NCBI RefSeq assembly: GCF_030371585.1
Contig: NZ_JAUDCE010000061.1
From: Megamonas hypermegale_A
GTDB lineage: Bacteria > Bacillota > Negativicutes > Selenomonadales > Selenomonadaceae
DNA length: 10,232 nucleotides
Strand: one strand, 5' to 3'
The notes under the pieces are model-generated. The model did not search any database. It was not told where the DNA came from and saw only the letters and a program-made list of their open reading frames with translations. Shown here piece after piece: positions 7,931 to 10,232 of the stretch. Numbering within the stretch: the first letter of the stretch is position 1; each line of letters begins with the position of its first letter. The position numbers were made by a program, and so were the translations under genes.

Positions 7931-8061
7931 AGAGATTTTCACTTTAAAAAGAAAAAGATTTAGATATAACGTTTAAAAACTCGCTACGCTCAAACATTTA
8001 AACTAAAACCATATCTAAATCTTTTTCTTTTTAATAGCTGAAGCTACCGTGAAAATGCTCT
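7931..8061. repeat. Large nested inverted repeat with 24-bp perfect core arms
   Basis: The core arms 7944-7967 and 8011-8034 are perfectly complementary over 24 bp; they are purine-rich and pyrimidine-rich (AAAAAGAAAAAG and CTTTTTCTTTTT parts, joined to ATTTAGATAT). Outside them AGAGATTTTCAC (7931-7942) matches GTGAAAATGCTCT (8049-8061) with one bulged base. Inside them GTTTAAA (7971-7977) matches TTTAAAC (7997-8003). The apex holds CTCGCTACGCTC. No coding frame spans it and no U-run follows either side, so it is not an ordinary terminator. Confidence 0.8.
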
Positions 8062-8095
8062 AACATGGATTAAAGTTTTAGCATGATTAGCAAAA

Positions 8096-8222
8096 TATAA
8101 TGCCAACAGCTCAAATTAAGTTCCTGCTGAAACCAGAAGGCACGAGCCAGATTCCAAGTGTTTCGAGCCGTTGTATTGTCTGTAATCTACGAAAACCACG
8201 AAGGCTCGCCCAGTGCAGCGTT
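8096..8222. other. Non-coding segment with possible structured RNA
   Basis: No reading frame of note occurs here. GCACGAGCC (8140-8148) can pair with GGCTC and GTGC of GGCTCGCCCAGTGC (8202-8215), with GCCCA bulged out. A TATAAT lies at 8096-8101 but has no good -35. The segment is less AT-rich than its flanks. It does not match any riboswitch or known small RNA that I can recall, and could simply be the interior of a repeat element. Confidence 0.3.
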
Positions 8223-8235
8223 AGCGAAACGTTAA

Positions 8236-8290
8236 AAAGGTTTTTTTACAGGCTCTTATTACTTTAGTAATTAGAGCCTGTTATACCTTT
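8236..8290. repeat. Hairpin element ACAGGCTCT...AGAGCCTGT
   Basis: ACAGGCTCT (8248-8256) pairs with AGAGCCTGT (8273-8281). After one T-T mismatch ATTAC/GTAAT continues the stem to a 4-base loop. Outer AAAGGT (8236-8241) and ACCTTT (8285-8290) can also pair across unequal bulges. It lies in the gene-free divergent region and has no U-run directly after it on either strand. Confidence 0.7.
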
Positions 8291-8302
8291 AGGTGATTTT
8301 TG

Positions 8303-8340
8303 GTTCGTTTTTCTTTTGACCTTTCAAAAGAAAAATGAAC
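8303..8340. repeat. 17-bp stem hairpin (GTTC...TCTTTTGA / TCAAAAGA...GAAC)
   Basis: Positions 8303-8319 pair with 8324-8340 in 17 consecutive pairs, one of them G-T, around loop CCTT. The arms start with GTTC and end with GAAC. It is similar in layout to the hairpin at 7866-7899 (T-rich arm, TTTTTCTTT core), and the two lie near the two ends of the gene-free repeat region. Confidence 0.75.
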
Positions 8341-8410
8341 ATCCCTCATTTTATCATAAAATATAAGTTTGTTACAAAAAATCAACAAAGCAAAATTTAA
8401 TTTTTTTCTA

Positions 8411-8439
8411 ATGCTGCTTTAATGATTGTATGGTATTAT
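8411..8439 (+). promoter_or_regulatory. Promoter of the proline-rich secreted protein
   Basis: An extended -10, TGGTATTAT (8431-8439), lies 52 bases before the ATG at 8492. At a spacing of 17 the -35 position holds ATGCTG (8411-8416). The same arrangement occurs at 9836-9864 before the last gene of the window. Confidence 0.5.
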
Positions 8440-8491
8440 AAATAAAAACGAAGTTGATGGATATAAATTAAGCATAAAGGGAGGGTTTTGT

Positions 8492-8734
8492 ATGTATAAG
8501 AAATTATTGGTTGCACTGAGTTTTGCTTTCGTTATCGGTGTTCCGTTTGTCGGGGCGAGTGAAGCGCAGGCAGCACCGCCACCGCCGCATCACCGTATGG
8601 GTCCGCCGCCACCGCGTCACCATGTTGACCCGCCAGCTCCGCCGGCGGAAGTTACGCTGGAAAGACTGCGCCGAGGTGAAAGACCGGCTCCGCCGCCACC
8701 TCCACCGCCGCCACCGCGTCCGCATCACAGATAA
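8492..8734 (+). CDS. Small secreted proline/histidine-rich protein
   Basis: This is an unrecognised 80-residue protein. Residues 1-27 are a signal peptide (MYKKLLVALSFAFVIGVPFV, cleavage probably after SEAQA). The mature part of about 53 residues is mostly proline, arginine and histidine, with PPPP clusters, three HH pairs and a final run of nine prolines before RPHHR. The only non-repetitive stretch is EVTLERLRRGER. Such a protein is disordered or polyproline-helical; metal binding by the histidines or binding to wall polymers are guesses. GGGAGGG at 8479-8485, 6 bases before the ATG at 8492, fixes the start; an ATG 22 codons upstream lies close to the promoter and lacks a site. It has its own promoter and terminator. 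The long proline run should need elongation factor P for efficient translation. Confidence 0.7.
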   Translation: MYKKLLVALSFAFVIGVPFVGASEAQAAPPPPHHRMGPPPPRHHVDPPAPPAEVTLERLRRGERPAPPPPPPPPPRPHHR

Positions 8735-8737
8735 AAT

Positions 8738-8775
8738 AAACCGCTGATAGTTGCTTTATCAATTATCAGCGGTTT
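8738..8775 (+). terminator. Rho-independent terminator after the proline-rich gene
   Basis: AAACCGCTGATA (8738-8749) pairs with TATCAGCGGTTT (8764-8775), extended inward by three more pairs to an 8-base loop, and is followed by a short T tract. It begins 4 bases after the stop codon. Confidence 0.8.
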
Positions 8776-8829
8776 TGTATGCTCAGAAATGATAATTAAA
8801 ATAATAAAATTGGGTGAGGATAAACTGCA

Positions 8830-9849
8830 TTGTTTAGGAAAATTTTTTTAATCTGTATAATATTTTTAAACTGTATGCTTTCGGTCGAAGCAGAAGAACA
8901 GACCGTCTTAAAGGGCAGCGCTTTAAAGCCGGGCGACTGTATCGGGATTGTTGCGCCTGCTTCTGGCATGGACGGCATGGATATTTCGCTGGCGGTGCAA
9001 AAACTGCAAAGCTGGGGATATAAAGTAAAACTTGCGCCGAATTTGTATAGTCAATCAGGTTATCTGGCCGGAAGCGATACAAAGCGTGCCGCTGATTTGA
9101 ATACTTTTTTTGCCGACGATGAAGTCAAGGCGATTTTGTGTCTGCGCGGCGGTTACGGCAGTGAGCGCATTCTGGATTTGCTCGATTATGAAATGGTAAA
9201 ACAGCATCCGAAAATGATTATCGGCTACAGCGATATAACGGCACTGCATGCGGCGCTCTGGGAAAAGTGCCGCCTTATCGGTGTGCACGGAGCGATGGTT
9301 ATCGACATCAATGACAGCTCGCCGAATTATACGGACGAGCAACTAAGAAAAGGTCTGTCTTCTACGATTGTAAGCGATAGCGGAGCATTTGCCCTGCCGG
9401 AAAATCATCGTCTGGAAGTTTTGCACGAAGGCACGGCTGAAGGACGGTTAATCGGAGGCAATCTGAGTGTAATTGCCGCACTTTGCGGTACGCCGTATGC
9501 ATTAGACGGTACAGGCTGTATTTTGTTTTTGGAAGAAGTCGGCGAGGATTCGTACGCTATTGACCGCATGATGTGGCAGCTTTGGCAAAGCGGATTACTG
9601 AAAAATATAAACGGTATGGTTATCGGCAATTTACGCCGCTGTGAACCGCTTACACCGCAGCCGTACGATTATTCTGTAAAGCAGGTTTTTGCCCATTATG
9701 CTAAGCTTGCCGAAATACCGGTGATTTACAATCTGCCGGTAGGACACGGCTCTGTCAACGGTTTTCTGCCGCTGGGCGTAAAAGCGAAAATCGTCGCCGA
9801 TTACAATAATCCGCAACTGATTATCACCGAAAATTATGCTGAAAAATAA
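8830..9849 (+). CDS. Exported LD-carboxypeptidase (peptidase family S66, LdcA-like)
   Basis: S66 enzymes cut the terminal D-alanine from tetrapeptide muropeptides (L,D bond) in peptidoglycan recycling. The 339-residue protein has the catalytic triad in context: Ser134 in MIIGYSDITAL, Glu235 in FLEEVGED and His306 in LPVGHG. Other family marks are GIVAPAS near the N-terminus and LRGGYGSERIL. Unlike classical cytosolic LdcA, it begins with a signal peptide (MFRKIFLICIIFLNCMLSVEA), so it should act in the periplasm or outside the membrane. FLNC does not fit a lipobox well. TTG at 8830 is the first possible start, since an in-frame TAA lies at 8821-8823. It has GTGAGGA at 8814-8820, 9 bases upstream. 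Starting at the next Met (residue 16) would destroy the signal peptide. No clear promoter was seen in the 50 bases after the preceding terminator. Confidence 0.9.
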   Translation: MFRKIFLICIIFLNCMLSVEAEEQTVLKGSALKPGDCIGIVAPASGMDGMDISLAVQKLQSWGYKVKLAPNLYSQSGYLAGSDTKRAADLNTFFADDEVKAILCLRGGYGSERILDLLDYEMVKQHPKMIIGYSDITALHAALWEKCRLIGVHGAMVIDINDSSPNYTDEQLRKGLSSTIVSDSGAFALPENHRLEVLHEGTAEGRLIGGNLSVIAALCGTPYALDGTGCILFLEEVGEDSYAIDRMMWQLWQSGLLKNINGMVIGNLRRCEPLTPQPYDYSVKQVFAHYAKLAEIPVIYNLPVGHGSVNGFLPLGVKAKIVADYNNPQLIITENYAEK

Positions 9850-9864
9850 GCTTCATGGTATAAT
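9836..9864 (+). promoter_or_regulatory. Promoter of the last gene
   Basis: TGGTATAAT (9856-9864) is a perfect extended -10 that lies just after the carboxypeptidase stop. ATGCTG (9836-9841) occupies the -35 position at 17-base spacing, inside the last codons of that gene. No terminator is visible between the two genes, so read-through is also possible. Confidence 0.6.
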
Positions 9865-9902
9865 ATGTTTCGATATAAATATTATTGAAGGGATTTGATT
9901 AG

Positions 9903-10232
9903 ATGTTACCATTGAATTCGCAAAAAGCTATGTTTTCGGCGGAGGAAGCGGCCGTTATCCGTTTTACGCTCAATGTATTTTTGCAGACGGATTTTTCCGG
10001 ACTTACTTCCAAAGATGAGGAAACGAAAGCGAAAAATTCGGCTAAGGAAATAATCGATAAGATAACGGCGGGCGTAAACGATTTTAAATTTAAAGAACTG
10101 TGCGTTATGGCGGGAGCTACAGATAATATTATTTCTCTGATTGAGGACGGCGAGACTTTCGGTATCAGCAAAACACAGCTGGATAACTGCAAATTCTTTT
10201 TACCGTCTATCAAACGAAAACTCATTGAACTC
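9903..10232 (+). CDS. Unrecognised protein, 5' part only (runs off the window)
   Basis: The frame is open for 110 codons from ATG at 9903 to the window end with no stop. AAGGGA at 9888-9893 lies 9 bases before the ATG, and a good extended -10 promoter stands upstream, which supports a real gene. The protein starts MLPLNSQKAMFSAEEAAVIR, has no signal peptide or membrane segment, and looks alpha-helical and soluble with many Lys and Glu residues (KDEETKAKNSAKEIIDKI, then a KFKELCVMAG segment). No family was recognised. A competing reverse-strand frame over the same bases is a shadow. Confidence 0.65.
   Translation, partial: MLPLNSQKAMFSAEEAAVIRFTLNVFLQTDFSGLTSKDEETKAKNSAKEIIDKITAGVNDFKFKELCVMAGATDNIISLIEDGETFGISKTQLDNCKFFLPSIKRKLIEL

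Noticed and set aside
8101..8150. Resemblance of GAAACCAGAAGGCAC to part of the signal recognition particle RNA
   Set aside because: The conserved GGTCCGGAAGGAAGCAG core is absent.
7812..8340. CRISPR array or insertion sequence
   Set aside because: The repeats are inverted pairs of different sequence, not regularly spaced direct repeats, and no transposase frame is present.
8504..8728. Reverse-strand and alternate-frame arginine-rich frames over the proline-rich gene
   Set aside because: They are mirror images of CCG/CCA-rich codons, have no ribosome binding site and overlap a gene with a signal peptide and a good site.
8830..8892. Lipoprotein signal in the LD-carboxypeptidase
   Set aside because: The candidate FLNC has Asn before Cys, which does not fit a lipobox; a standard signal peptide is more likely.
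9899..10225. Reverse-strand frame of 108 codons at the right end
   Set aside because: The forward frame has a promoter, ribosome binding site and protein-like composition; the reverse frame has none of these.

Overview
The window reads as ordinary chromosome from a low-to-moderate GC Firmicute. The best guess is a diderm anaerobe of the Negativicutes type. This rests on the general look of the proteins (RqcH, M18 aminopeptidase, PcrA with a C-terminal Tudor-like domain, an exported S66 carboxypeptidase), strong GGAGG-type ribosome binding sites and extended -10 promoters. It is an impression from reading, not a database result. No phage, plasmid, transposase, CRISPR, rRNA or tRNA gene was seen.

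Left part (1-3400), rightward: rqcH (NFACT family, ribosome quality control) is followed after a 74-bp gap by an M18 aspartyl aminopeptidase. The aminopeptidase has its own extended -10 promoter and an operator-like palindrome. A long, probably bidirectional terminator closes the aminopeptidase against the convergent genes.

Middle part (3406-7745), leftward: a secreted DUF3298-type protein and a polytopic membrane transporter are probably one two-gene operon (5373 to 3406). Upstream of them pcrA, the UvrD-family DNA helicase, ends in its own rho-independent terminator.

The divergent gap between pcrA and the next gene (about 7746-8491) holds no gene. It is packed with inverted repeats: at least five good hairpins between 7812 and 8340, one with 24-bp perfect arms. 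This is the least explained part of the window and looks like a composite intergenic repeat element or a cluster of them. A middle segment of it could be a structured RNA.

Right part (8492-10232), rightward: a tiny secreted proline/histidine-rich protein with a run of nine prolines and its own terminator; an exported LD-carboxypeptidase (peptidase S66) starting at TTG; and the first 110 codons of an unrecognised gene that runs off the window. The promoters of the small protein and of the last gene share the same layout, ATGCTG-N14-TGGTATNAT.

Functionally the genes are mostly housekeeping: rescue of stalled ribosomes, peptide turnover, DNA repair and cell-wall recycling. No defence or biosynthetic gene system was found. 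The points worth a second look are the repeat cluster, the polyproline protein and several start-codon questions.
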